Shown here: piece by piece, positions 1 to 6,363 of the stretch
How positions within the stretch are numbered: the first letter of the stretch is position 1
Layout of the letters: each line of letters begins with the position of its first letter
Origin: Spirochaetota bacterium
Lineage (GTDB): Bacteria; Spirochaetota; Spirochaetia; B11-G9
Length of the DNA: 6,703 nt
NCBI GenBank assembly: GCA_003641695.1
Contig: QNBL01000156.1
Location: 1 to 6,703, forward strand
Reading direction: 5' to 3'
Made by a program: the position numbers and the translations under genes
The notes under the pieces: generated by a model
Told to the model about the DNA's origin: nothing
The model's input: only the letters and a program-made list of their open reading frames with translations
The model's database searches: none

Positions 1-275
1 AAGGGTTTCCCCTCACGGGTCTTTAAATCGTGGGTAATAATACTTGTTCCTGCTGTACTTTTTTCCGCAGGAACAATGTCAGCTAAAGACATTGACAGCA
101 TCTCTTCTCTCGTATAACCGAGCAAGCTGCAGAACTTTTTATTTACATCGATAATGTTGTCTTCTTTGTCCGTCAGAACTATGGGCATAAAGGAGTTCAG
201 GAAGAGCGAAAAGTACAGACTTTTTGAATCAAACGCATAATCCATTGTACGGTAATAGTACTGCATAATGGTCAT
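1..275 (-). CDS. PAS-domain signalling protein, N-terminal part (cut by the window edge)
   Basis: The first 91 codons of a minus-strand gene whose remainder lies outside the window. After about 25 residues of leader comes a PAS domain: residues 29-40 (FMPIVLTDKEDN) followed by NIIDVNKKFCSLLGYTREEM are the typical first strands and helix of an S-box PAS fold. PAS domains sense ligands, redox state or light, and usually sit in front of a histidine kinase, GGDEF, EAL or other output domain. The output domain is not visible, so the class cannot be named. No transmembrane segment is seen in this part. The ATG at 275 was chosen because it is the first ATG after the upstream terminator, but its Shine-Dalgarno match is weak. 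The ATG at 245 is a plausible alternative. The frame also stays open upstream to 374, through the terminator, which I take as chance. It probably has its own promoter and is not part of the protease operon. PAS identity is fairly sure; the start is not. Confidence 0.75.
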   Translation of the reverse strand, partial: MTIMQYYYRTMDYAFDSKSLYFSLFLNSFMPIVLTDKEDNIIDVNKKFCSLLGYTREEMLSMSLADIVPAEKSTAGTSIITHDLKTREGKP

Positions 276-283
276 GAGTTCAA
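255..283 (-). promoter_or_regulatory. Possible promoter of the PAS gene
   Basis: Just after the terminator T-run the minus strand reads TTGAAC (283-278), a 17-base spacer, then TACTAT (260-255). Each box matches the sigma70 consensus at four of six positions. If used, transcription would begin near 248, past the ATG at 275 and almost on the ATG at 245, which would make 245 the true start. The match is weak and could be chance. Confidence 0.25.
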
Positions 284-286
284 TGC

Positions 287-331
287 AAAAAAACTGCAGC
301 ACAGGGGGGAGGAGTGAACCCCATGCTGCAG
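287..331 (-). terminator. Rho-independent terminator after the HtrA gene
   Basis: On the minus strand an arm of CTGCAGCA, T, GGGG (331-319) is followed by an 11-base loop, then CCCC, TG, TGCTGCAG (307-294). Seven T residues (293-287) follow directly. The stem is an 8-bp block and a 4-bp GC block separated by a small internal bulge. It starts 23 bases past the protease stop codon, the expected place for the end of the operon. The T-run lies only on the minus-strand side, so it should act in that direction. Confidence 0.88.
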
Positions 332-354
332 AAGGTACATAAGAATGAAAAATT

Positions 355-1821
355 TTAAGGAACAATACCGAGTATTACGTCAGTTCCCTGTTTGTTAACT
401 TTGAAAATAAACTCTTTGGAATGAGCGTTGTTGATAATTCGATAGAAATCCATAACGCTGTTAATTTTTTTACGGTTGATTTCCTTGACAATATCACCGC
501 TTCTGAGTCCTGCCTTGAAGGCTGATGTATTCTGGCTGACAGCCCCTATCATAACCTTGCCAATGTTGGACTTAAGATTAAGTCGTTCCTGAATATCCTT
601 TGTAATGCCGACTACCGTTACCCCGGGCCACAGGGACTTCGAGTCTTTTATTATTTCTTCTTCATCTTTTCTTGTTGCAATCTTGACCCGCAAGTTTACC
701 GGATTATTGTATCGTATTACTCTGAATGAGTAGGTCTTTCCCGGCTCCAGGTTGCCGACCACGTGAAGAAGATCATCTGCATCTTTAATGTTGTGTGAAT
801 CTATTTTTGTAATGTAGTCACCGGGTTTTATTCCCCCTTTCCATGCGGGAGATCCCTTGTACACGTTAAATACAAACGCTCCATCTTTTCCGGTAAGCCC
901 CATGTCCCTGGCAATTCCTTCAGAAGGATCACTCATGGATATTCCAAGCCATCCGTATTCAACCTTGCCGGATGAAATAAGTTCATTGATAACTTTCTTT
1001 GCATTATTAATCGGAATTGCAAATCCCAGCCCTATGCTTCCGCCTGACTGTGATGCTATCCATGTATTTATTCCTATCACCTGGCCTTTAATGTTTACCA
1101 GAGGACCTCCGGAATTTCCCGGGTTGATGGCGGCATCTGTCTGGATGTAATCGGTAAAACTCGTTCCGAGACGGTCATCTGCTTTTCTCCCCACCGCACT
1201 TATAATACCGGAGGTTATGGTGGAGCTGAATCCCAGAGGGTTGCCCACAGCAAAGGCAATATCACCTGCCTGTACAGTATCAGAATCTCCGAGATCTGCA
1301 ATCGGAACATCCTCTTTGGTCGTAAACTTTACCAGTGCAATGTCCTTCCGCGGATCCTTGCCGACCAGTTTTGCATCGAATACCCTGTCATCGTACAAGT
1401 GGATTGTTATCTTGTCTGCGTTTCCCGCCACATGGTTGTTTGTCAGTACATAAACGGTAGTGCCGGTTTTCTTGACTATTATTCCGGACCCAAGCGCCTC
1501 GCTGCGGAACTCCTGTGTTTTTGGTTTCTCCTGGGGCTGCTGATTCGGGTTCTGCGGCCGCCCGGGGAAATTGAAGAAAAAATCAAAGGGAGAGGGCATC
1601 GTTGGAACTTCCCTCTTTTCGACTGTTTCTACATTAATAGATACGACAACCGGAAGTACTTTTTTTGCAACCATCCTGTTTGCTTCCTGCATGGCGGACA
1701 GGGTGCTGGCTCCTGTATACGCCTGATATTTATACGCACCTGTCTCTGCTCCTGCAGCAAATAGGATAGTTGTGAAGAAAATTGTAATAAAAAGCAGTAG
1801 TTTGGTTTTTTTTCTGTTCAT
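355..1821 (-). CDS. degP: HtrA/DegP-type periplasmic serine protease with two PDZ domains
   Basis: A 488-residue secreted chaperone-protease that degrades or refolds misfolded envelope proteins. Residues 1-25 are a signal peptide: basic MNRKK, a hydrophobic core, and likely cleavage after AGA. A trypsin-like domain spans about 45-285, with catalytic H130 (TNNHV), D160 (RKDIALVK) and S237 (GNSGGP). Residues 66-107 form an LA-type loop rich in Phe, Pro and Gln. PDZ1 covers about 285-385 and PDZ2 about 400-487, the DegP/DegQ/MucD plan, and the length is normal for the family. An open frame reaches back to a GTG at 1830, but AGGAGG lies eight bases before the ATG at 1821 and overlaps that GTG, so 1821 is the start. 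It follows a kinase/regulator pair after 84 bp, an order known from envelope-stress loci, and is closed by a terminator. DegP versus DegQ cannot be decided; the symbol is used in the broad sense. Confidence 0.96.
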   Translation of the reverse strand: MNRKKTKLLLFITIFFTTILFAAGAETGAYKYQAYTGASTLSAMQEANRMVAKKVLPVVVSINVETVEKREVPTMPSPFDFFFNFPGRPQNPNQQPQEKPKTQEFRSEALGSGIIVKKTGTTVYVLTNNHVAGNADKITIHLYDDRVFDAKLVGKDPRKDIALVKFTTKEDVPIADLGDSDTVQAGDIAFAVGNPLGFSSTITSGIISAVGRKADDRLGTSFTDYIQTDAAINPGNSGGPLVNIKGQVIGINTWIASQSGGSIGLGFAIPINNAKKVINELISSGKVEYGWLGISMSDPSEGIARDMGLTGKDGAFVFNVYKGSPAWKGGIKPGDYITKIDSHNIKDADDLLHVVGNLEPGKTYSFRVIRYNNPVNLRVKIATRKDEEEIIKDSKSLWPGVTVVGITKDIQERLNLKSNIGKVMIGAVSQNTSAFKAGLRSGDIVKEINRKKINSVMDFYRIINNAHSKEFIFKVNKQGTDVILGIVP

Positions 1822-1826
1822 GGTTC

Positions 1827-1835
1827 TCACCTCCT
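1827..1835 (-). promoter_or_regulatory. Shine-Dalgarno site deciding the protease start
   Basis: The minus strand reads AGGAGGTGA, a near-perfect anti-16S match. The AGGAGG core is eight bases upstream of the ATG at 1821. It overlaps the GTG at 1830 that opens the longest frame, so that GTG cannot be served by it. Confidence 0.9.
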
Positions 1836-1846
1836 GAAATTTCCTG

Positions 1847-1875
1847 TTTATACAATACAGCTTAATTATTACAGC
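1847..1875 (-). promoter_or_regulatory. Candidate activator-dependent promoter of the protease gene
   Basis: TATAAA (1852-1847) is a good -10 box. The hexamer 17 bases upstream (GCTGTA, 1875-1870) does not resemble TTGACA, the pattern expected of a promoter that needs an activator. Predicted initiation near 1840 would leave a leader of about 19 bases containing the full Shine-Dalgarno site. The protease could therefore be expressed separately from the upstream operon, or in addition to read-through from it. Confidence 0.45.
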
Positions 1876-1889
1876 AACCTTTCCGGAGG

Positions 1890-1910
1890 ATTACATTTTT
1901 GTAATGTTTT
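1890..1910 (-). promoter_or_regulatory. Candidate response-regulator box upstream of the protease
   Basis: The minus strand reads AAAACATTACA (1910-1900), of which ATTACA is also the first arm of an inverted repeat ATTACA-AAAA-TGTAAT (1905-1890). The same 11-mer occurs upstream of the operon promoter at 6343-6353. Relative to the predicted start near 1840 it sits at roughly -50 to -70, normal for an OmpR-family activator. Read on the plus strand, the two consecutive decamers TTACATTTTT and GTAATGTTTT agree at six of ten positions. The binding protein is inferred from context, not shown. Confidence 0.4.
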
Positions 1911-1914
1911 GATT

Positions 1915-3309
1915 TTATAGGGGGAAATTCAAAGTAAAGACTGTACCGGAGGGTGAAGTTGAAACATCAACTGTACCTCCATGAGCACTTACGACTGCTT
2001 TAACCAGACTTAAGCCGAGTCCCATACCCGGGGTATCTCTCTTTGAGGGGCTTCGGTATAACCTGTCCCATATAAAAGGGAGATCCTCTCCGTCTATTCC
2101 TGATCCCCGGTCATGTATCGAAATCGTGCAGAATGTACCGGTATTCCTTGCCTTAACCGAAATTATCCCTTTATCCGGGGAGTATTTTACTGCATTGTCA
2201 AGAATGTTCCCTACCGCCTGGCGGAATCGTACCGGGTCGGCATATACCGGATTACTGCATTCCACTGAAAGAATAATTTCAATTTCCCTGGTTTCAGCAA
2301 TAAAAGAGTAGATTTCGATCAGTTCAGAGAGGACATCTTTCACAGCAAGCGGTTCTTTGTTGAGTTTCATTATCCCGGTTTCTGCTTCGGAGATATCCAT
2401 TATGGTATTCAGCATGGTCAGGATCTTGTCCGACTCCTCCAGGGTTAACGAGAGAGCCTCTCTCTGGCTTTCTCCATTTTCCGGATTCTGCAGTGCAAGT
2501 TCGGCGTATCCCCGCATCCTTGTCATGGGAGTCCTTAAATCGTGGGCAACAGTGTCCAGGGTGTTTTTCATTTCGAAGATAAGGTTTTCGATTCGTGAAA
2601 GCATGGTGTTAAAGAGTATTATTACCTCGTCCAGATCGTCGCCGGATTTCCTGCTTTTGACCCTTGAGGTAAAACTGCCTGTTTTTACAATATTCTGCAG
2701 CGTTGCGTTAAGATCCCTCAGGGGGTTCATTGATCTGTTTCCCAGGAAGATACCCAGCAGCACGCTAAACGCAATCAGCAGGATTAACAGGAGTGTGAAG
2801 TTTCTTTTGTAGAGGTCGAGCAGAGAAACCCTTCGTGCGGTACTCATTCCGATCTGCAGTATATATTCCGGAGAAAGTTGGACCGAGCTTATTTCCAGAT
2901 TGTAGGGAGTATCATCTGCCTTTAAAACAACCGTTCCGGCAAAGACTGCTGGTTTCAGTTTTTCCAGACCTTCTATGTCGAAATTCTTCCAGACTTCGGG
3001 ATATTTTAAAAAGAGGGTTTTGTTGTTTTTATCCGAAATCCTTACAAAGAATGCCCTGTCTCCATAGAGATACGATTCGATTTTTATCTCTTCGATTACC
3101 CGGTCGATCCCGCCGGATTGGAAGATTGCCCAGTAGTTAAGCAGCCTTCTTCCTGTTATTGTTTCATCCTCCGCTTTCATGGACGAGTAGAGGGAAAAAA
3201 TGGAGAATGTAAAGAGTACTGCCGAGGTTATTATAAAGAGTGTTGAGAAAAGAAGGGTAAGCCGTACATGTAGTTTGTTAAAGGGCTTACTAATCCTCTC
3301 TAATAACAT
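1915..3309 (-). CDS. Membrane sensor histidine kinase (HAMP, HisKA, HATPase_c)
   Basis: A 464-residue inner-membrane kinase, partner of the adjacent OmpR-type regulator. TM1 is at about 16-41, a periplasmic sensor region of some 130 residues follows, and TM2 is at about 171-191. A HAMP linker covers about 191-246. The dimerisation/phosphoacceptor helix carries H256 in VAHDLRTPMTRMRG. The ATPase domain has the N box around N368 and N372 (GNILDNAVKYSP), G1 at D400-G404 (DRGSG), an F-box-like FIWDRLYR and G2 at 428-433 (GMGLGL). All catalytic motifs are intact, and the H-box form recalls the CusS/QseC-like group. The sensor region matches nothing I recognise, so the stimulus is unknown; the protease downstream suggests envelope damage. 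The ATG at 3309 overlaps the regulator gene by 20 bp. Its Shine-Dalgarno is poor (AGGAT directly before it), so it is probably translated by coupling. Confidence 0.95.
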   Translation of the reverse strand: MLLERISKPFNKLHVRLTLLFSTLFIITSAVLFTFSIFSLYSSMKAEDETITGRRLLNYWAIFQSGGIDRVIEEIKIESYLYGDRAFFVRISDKNNKTLFLKYPEVWKNFDIEGLEKLKPAVFAGTVVLKADDTPYNLEISSVQLSPEYILQIGMSTARRVSLLDLYKRNFTLLLILLIAFSVLLGIFLGNRSMNPLRDLNATLQNIVKTGSFTSRVKSRKSGDDLDEVIILFNTMLSRIENLIFEMKNTLDTVAHDLRTPMTRMRGYAELALQNPENGESQREALSLTLEESDKILTMLNTIMDISEAETGIMKLNKEPLAVKDVLSELIEIYSFIAETREIEIILSVECSNPVYADPVRFRQAVGNILDNAVKYSPDKGIISVKARNTGTFCTISIHDRGSGIDGEDLPFIWDRLYRSPSKRDTPGMGLGLSLVKAVVSAHGGTVDVSTSPSGTVFTLNFPL

Positions 3310-3964
3310 ATCCTACACCCCGTACTGTATGGAGCAGCTTCTTTTCAAAGCCTTTATCTATCTTGGATCTCAGTCTGGAAACGAGAACATCTACAATATT
3401 AGTCTGCGGATCAAAGTCATACCGCCAGATTTTCTCCATTATAAGGGTTTTGGAAAGGACCCTCCCTTTATTCCGCAGAAGGTACTCAAGAAGAGCGAAT
3501 TCCTTTGGTTGAAGTTCTATCTCCTCTCCGGCCCGTTTAACCTCCCGTGAGATAATCGAAAGGGTGAGGTCCCCGCAGGTAAGAACTGTTTCCGGTGTGG
3601 AGGAGCCTGATCTGCGTATCAGGGCCTGGATCCTCACTAAAAGCTCGGAAAAGGAGAAGGGCTTGGTGAGATAATCGTCACCCCCTTTCTGCAGTCCCTG
3701 TATCCGGTCATCCACCTCCCGCTTTGCACTTAATATTATGATTGGAGTTTTAACTCCACTGCTCCGTGCTTTCCCGATTACCGTAAGGCCGTCCATCCCC
3801 GGAAGCATGATATCAACCACCGCTGCATCATATTCTTCCTGTGCAAGAAGTGCATACCCTTCTTCTCCGTCGGAGGCAGTGTCTACAGTGTACCCTGCCT
3901 CCTTTAATCCCTTGTAAACGAATGATTGAATACCTTTGTCGTCTTCGATAACAAGTATTTTCAT
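3290..3964 (-). CDS. OmpR-family response regulator
   Basis: A 224-residue cytoplasmic DNA-binding regulator, phosphorylated by the kinase encoded just downstream. The receiver domain (about 1-115) has the acidic cluster E7-D8-D9, phosphoacceptor D51 (VVDIMLPGMDG), the conserved hydroxyl S79 (ILSAK) and K101 (LTKPFSF). The C-terminal winged helix (about 128-222) carries QPKEFALLEYLLRN, the recognition region NIVDVLVSRLRSKID, and the wing HTVRGVGYVI that ends OmpR/PhoB proteins. Length and layout are standard. It starts five bases after the antiporter stop, with AGGAG about 13 bases before the ATG, slightly far. Its last 20 bp overlap the kinase gene. Likely targets are its own operon and the downstream protease, both of which carry the shared AAAACATTACA box. 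It resembles CusR/QseB-type and MprA-type regulators, but the subgroup cannot be settled by eye. Confidence 0.96.
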   Translation of the reverse strand: MKILVIEDDKGIQSFVYKGLKEAGYTVDTASDGEEGYALLAQEEYDAAVVDIMLPGMDGLTVIGKARSSGVKTPIIILSAKREVDDRIQGLQKGGDDYLTKPFSFSELLVRIQALIRRSGSSTPETVLTCGDLTLSIISREVKRAGEEIELQPKEFALLEYLLRNKGRVLSKTLIMEKIWRYDFDPQTNIVDVLVSRLRSKIDKGFEKKLLHTVRGVGYVIRED

Positions 3965-3969
3965 CTTTT

Positions 3970-5628
3970 TTAATCGGCTCCTACAAGTTTCTTGTTGACC
4001 ATTTTCCGTACTGTTCTGGTATCAAGAATACCTACCGGTTCCGGATTTTCCCTGGATTCCACCACAGGGAGCTGCTCCCTGCCAAGTTGTCTTAAAGTTA
4101 GAATAGCATCTTCGAGGGGTTCTTTTACTGTTATTACCTCCGGAGCAGGTTCAACAATATCTCCGGCCAGAATCCACTCCCAGGTATCCTGGGAAACCAG
4201 CAGTTGTTTGATATCGTTCATCGTAATCATTCCAACTGTTTTACCGTTCTGATCAACAACAGGGAGACAGAAGTAGTCGTTTTCCGATAATAATGAAACA
4301 ATCTTTTTCACTGAATCGTTGACTTTCACCAGGGGAACTTCTTTGTCGAGAACATTCTCAACTTTCCATTCTGATATAACATCTTCCTCTGTAATATTCT
4401 TTCCGGTTTCTTTTGCGAGCTGAGCTGCAAGTTTCGTCATCGGCGGTCCTATTATCTGTACAATAAAGGTTGTAGCGGTTACGCCGGTTATAATAATGTC
4501 TCCGAGATCATATCCACCCGAAAGGGTAAGTCCGTGAAGATGCTGAGTCGCCATAATTGAAAGCCCTATGGCAACACCCCCCTGGGCAAACAGTCCGAGA
4601 CCGGTGTATCTTCTGACTGCCGGGTCTGCATTGGTTATTTTAGCTCCGATCCAGGCACCGAGCATTTTACCGCCGCTTCTAAAAAGTACGTAAAGAGCAA
4701 CAATAATCCAGACAAAACCCGGCATACCGCTCAAGGTAAGCCGTGCGCCAACAAGAACAAAGAACAGTACGTAAATGGGTGATGAAAAGCTCTTGATCAG
4801 TTCGAAAAAATCCTTACTCCGGGAAGGGGCCATGTTTGCCACAACAATTCCAAGAGTCATACTGGCAAGAATGACATCGACCTCGAGAAGCAGGGCCAGA
4901 GAAATGAGAATAAGGAGCGTCCCTATCCCGAAGACCATGGTTCTTGTTTTGTCAGTGCTGTACCGGACTATCAGGTTCATGAAAAGACCTGCAAGTCCGC
5001 CAAGGATAATGGCTCCGAAGAGTTCTATACTGATTCTTCCCAGCTGCGACAGGAGGGATGTATTCCCCCCGATGATAATCTGGGCTGCCCCTGTCCCCAA
5101 CCCGTAAAGAGTCATGGCCAGGGCGTCATCGAGAGCAACTATCGCAATCAGTGTTGTGGTCAGCACTCCCTTGGCGCGGTATTCCCACAGAACATTTATG
5201 GTAGATGCAGGGTCAGTAGCAGAAGCAATAGCGCCGAATACAATACCCGCTGCCAGGGAAGCTGCAAAACTTTTGGTAAACAGGTACAGTACAACAGTAA
5301 CCGAGATAGTTACCAGGGAAAAGGCCAAAACCCCTTCTCCGAAAAGTATTGCGGAAAACTGTTTACCATACTTCTTCATGGTACTGCCGTGGAGTTCCCC
5401 GCCTACAAGAAAACCGATTATTCCAAGGGCAAAGAAATTAAAACTCTTCAGTGAGTCAATAACTGCTCCGTCAATCAGTTTGAAACCGCTTTTACCGATC
5501 AGGATGCCTATGGCAAGGTAGCCCAATACCTGGGGTACCTTTATCTTTTGAAAAAACCATGCTCCTGCAATTCCTCCGAATATTCCCAGCCCCAGAAGAA
5601 AAAGGATATTTGAACTTAATTCACTCAT
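3970..5628 (-). CDS. CPA-family cation/proton antiporter with C-terminal CBS pair
   Basis: A 552-residue inner-membrane protein expected to exchange Na+ or K+ for H+. Residues 5 to about 400 hold 12-13 hydrophobic helices with family motifs: ATDPAST at 137-143 (unwound-helix ATDP) and ALDDAL at 165-170, whose paired aspartates D167-D168 are the ion-binding site of the electrogenic DD type. FAQGGVAIGL at 347-356 is the late helix that in many relatives carries a charged Lys or Arg, here apparently Q349. The tail has two CBS units, about 423-480 (PVVDQNGKTVGMITMNDIKQLL) and 486-545 (PVVESRENPEPVGILDTRTVRKM), which in other transporters bind adenine nucleotides and gate activity. It begins three bases after the EIIA-fusion stop with a good GGGAG eight bases upstream, and is followed after five bases by the regulator gene. 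Ion specificity is not predictable. Confidence 0.92.
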   Translation of the reverse strand: MSELSSNILFLLGLGIFGGIAGAWFFQKIKVPQVLGYLAIGILIGKSGFKLIDGAVIDSLKSFNFFALGIIGFLVGGELHGSTMKKYGKQFSAILFGEGVLAFSLVTISVTVVLYLFTKSFAASLAAGIVFGAIASATDPASTINVLWEYRAKGVLTTTLIAIVALDDALAMTLYGLGTGAAQIIIGGNTSLLSQLGRISIELFGAIILGGLAGLFMNLIVRYSTDKTRTMVFGIGTLLILISLALLLEVDVILASMTLGIVVANMAPSRSKDFFELIKSFSSPIYVLFFVLVGARLTLSGMPGFVWIIVALYVLFRSGGKMLGAWIGAKITNADPAVRRYTGLGLFAQGGVAIGLSIMATQHLHGLTLSGGYDLGDIIITGVTATTFIVQIIGPPMTKLAAQLAKETGKNITEEDVISEWKVENVLDKEVPLVKVNDSVKKIVSLLSENDYFCLPVVDQNGKTVGMITMNDIKQLLVSQDTWEWILAGDIVEPAPEVITVKEPLEDAILTLRQLGREQLPVVESRENPEPVGILDTRTVRKMVNKKLVGAD

Positions 5629-5631
5629 GTT

Positions 5632-6279
5632 TTACTCTCCCTGTGTCAGCATTTTATATGCTGTTTTGGAATCATCAACTGAGAAAAGCTCCTTTCGGAA
5701 GCCTTCATCTTTCATCAGTTTGCTTATGGAAGCAAGAAGTTTTAAGTATTCAGCATGCTGATTGTATGCTGCTGCAACCATGAAAACTATTCTAACCGGA
5801 GTATCGTCAAGGGCCTGATAGTCAATAATGTCTGTTTTGTTGATTGCCAGAGAGACTGCTATATCCGATACTTCGTAGATTCGAACGTGGGGAATGCCTA
5901 TTCCAAGACCTATCCCCGTACTCATGAGTTTCTCCCGTTCCCAAATTGCTTCTTCAAGTTTCCTGGGGTCTTTTACCTGGGGAGCAGAGGAAAGATTGTT
6001 GATCAGGGCGGTTAAGATATCCCGCTTTGTTGAGAAATTTGTAATCAAAACCCTTTCCGGTGCAAGAAGGTGCTGCAAATCGCTGAGCTCCTGTTTTTTC
6101 TCCTTCCCGTTTTTCAGCTTTTTACTGATCCAGATATCGATCTCACTTTTTTTGAACCGCCATACGTTTCCAAGTTTTCCCGCCGGGATATCTCCTTTTT
6201 GTGCCCAATCCAGTACGGTCCGCTCGGAAACCTTTATGTATTTCGCGACTTCTTCTATGGTCATAATGGTATCTTCCAT
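5632..6279 (-). CDS. Excisionase-type HTH fused to a PTS EIIA (Ntr/fructose-type) domain
   Basis: A 215-residue cytoplasmic protein, first in the operon. Residues 4-55 are a MerR/excisionase-like helix-turn-helix (MTIEEVAKYIKVSERTVLDW, then GKLGNVWRFKKSEIDIWI). A lysine-rich linker (54-63) leads to an EIIA type-2 domain (about 70-213) of the PtsN/FruA class. The phosphorylatable histidine is H131 in GIGIPHVR, and the second conserved histidine is H175 (QHAEYL). In known PTS chains HPr phosphorylates this His; unphosphorylated EIIA(Ntr) regulates K+ uptake proteins in E. coli. With no EIIB/EIIC nearby, a regulatory role is more likely than sugar uptake, perhaps acting on the adjacent antiporter or on DNA. 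The frame is open to an ATG at 6333, but that stretch contains the -10 box, and GGAGGGAG stands just before the ATG at 6279, so 6279 is chosen. Confidence 0.93.
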   Translation of the reverse strand: MEDTIMTIEEVAKYIKVSERTVLDWAQKGDIPAGKLGNVWRFKKSEIDIWISKKLKNGKEKKQELSDLQHLLAPERVLITNFSTKRDILTALINNLSSAPQVKDPRKLEEAIWEREKLMSTGIGLGIGIPHVRIYEVSDIAVSLAINKTDIIDYQALDDTPVRIVFMVAAAYNQHAEYLKLLASISKLMKDEGFRKELFSVDDSKTAYKMLTQGE

Positions 6280-6281
6280 AA

Positions 6282-6289
6282 CTCCCTCC
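6282..6289 (-). promoter_or_regulatory. Shine-Dalgarno site deciding the HTH-EIIA start
   Basis: The minus strand reads GGAGGGAG with two T residues between it and the ATG at 6279, so the GGAGG core is five bases upstream. No comparable site precedes the ATG at 6333, and that longer start would lie upstream of the predicted transcription start. Confidence 0.88.
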
Positions 6290-6304
6290 AATAATTTCGC
6301 AGTA

Positions 6305-6333
6305 AATATAGTAAAAACTGTTAAAACTGTCAA
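6305..6333 (-). promoter_or_regulatory. Strong sigma70-type promoter of the operon
   Basis: A perfect -35 box TTGACA (6333-6328), a 17-base spacer, and a -10 box TATATT (6310-6305) matching five of six positions. Initiation is expected near 6298, leaving a leader of about 19 bases with the Shine-Dalgarno site. The DNA upstream is very AT-rich and could act as an UP element. This promoter should drive the HTH-EIIA, antiporter, regulator and kinase genes. Confidence 0.85.
6313..6330. repeat. Tandem 9-bp repeat inside the operon promoter
   Basis: On the plus strand AAAAACTGT (6313-6321) is followed directly by TAAAACTGT (6322-6330), identical at eight of nine positions. The pair fills the spacer and reaches into the -35 box, where a bound repressor would block the polymerase. 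The HTH domain of the first gene product is one candidate ligand, but this is inference. Confidence 0.4.
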
Positions 6334-6342
6334 TAAAAAGTG

Positions 6343-6363
6343 TGTAATGTTTTTAAATGTTTT
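6343..6363 (-). promoter_or_regulatory. Candidate response-regulator box upstream of the operon promoter
   Basis: The minus strand carries AAAACATTACA (6353-6343), identical to 1910-1900 before the protease gene. On the plus strand the core AATGTTTT recurs exactly 10 bp away (6346-6353 and 6356-6363), one helical turn, the spacing typical of direct repeats bound by OmpR-family dimers. The site lies about -45 to -65 from the predicted start and ten bases upstream of the -35 box. Confidence 0.4.

Noticed and set aside
857..1764. Several plus-strand open frames opposite the protease gene.
   Set aside because: They are antisense shadows of a clearly coding, motif-rich gene and have no recognisable domains or ribosome sites. 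The same holds for plus-strand frames opposite the kinase, regulator, antiporter and EIIA genes.
1822..1830. GTG start at 1830 for the protease.
   Set aside because: The GTG lies within the Shine-Dalgarno sequence that serves the ATG at 1821.
1890..1905. The ATTACA-AAAA-TGTAAT hairpin after the kinase gene as a transcription terminator.
   Set aside because: The stem is only 6 bp and almost all AT, with no T-run after it on the minus strand; a protein-binding site fits better.
6280..6333. An 18-residue N-terminal extension of the HTH-EIIA protein.
   Set aside because: The stretch contains the -10 box and the Shine-Dalgarno for the ATG at 6279, and the translated sequence is low-complexity hydrophobic.
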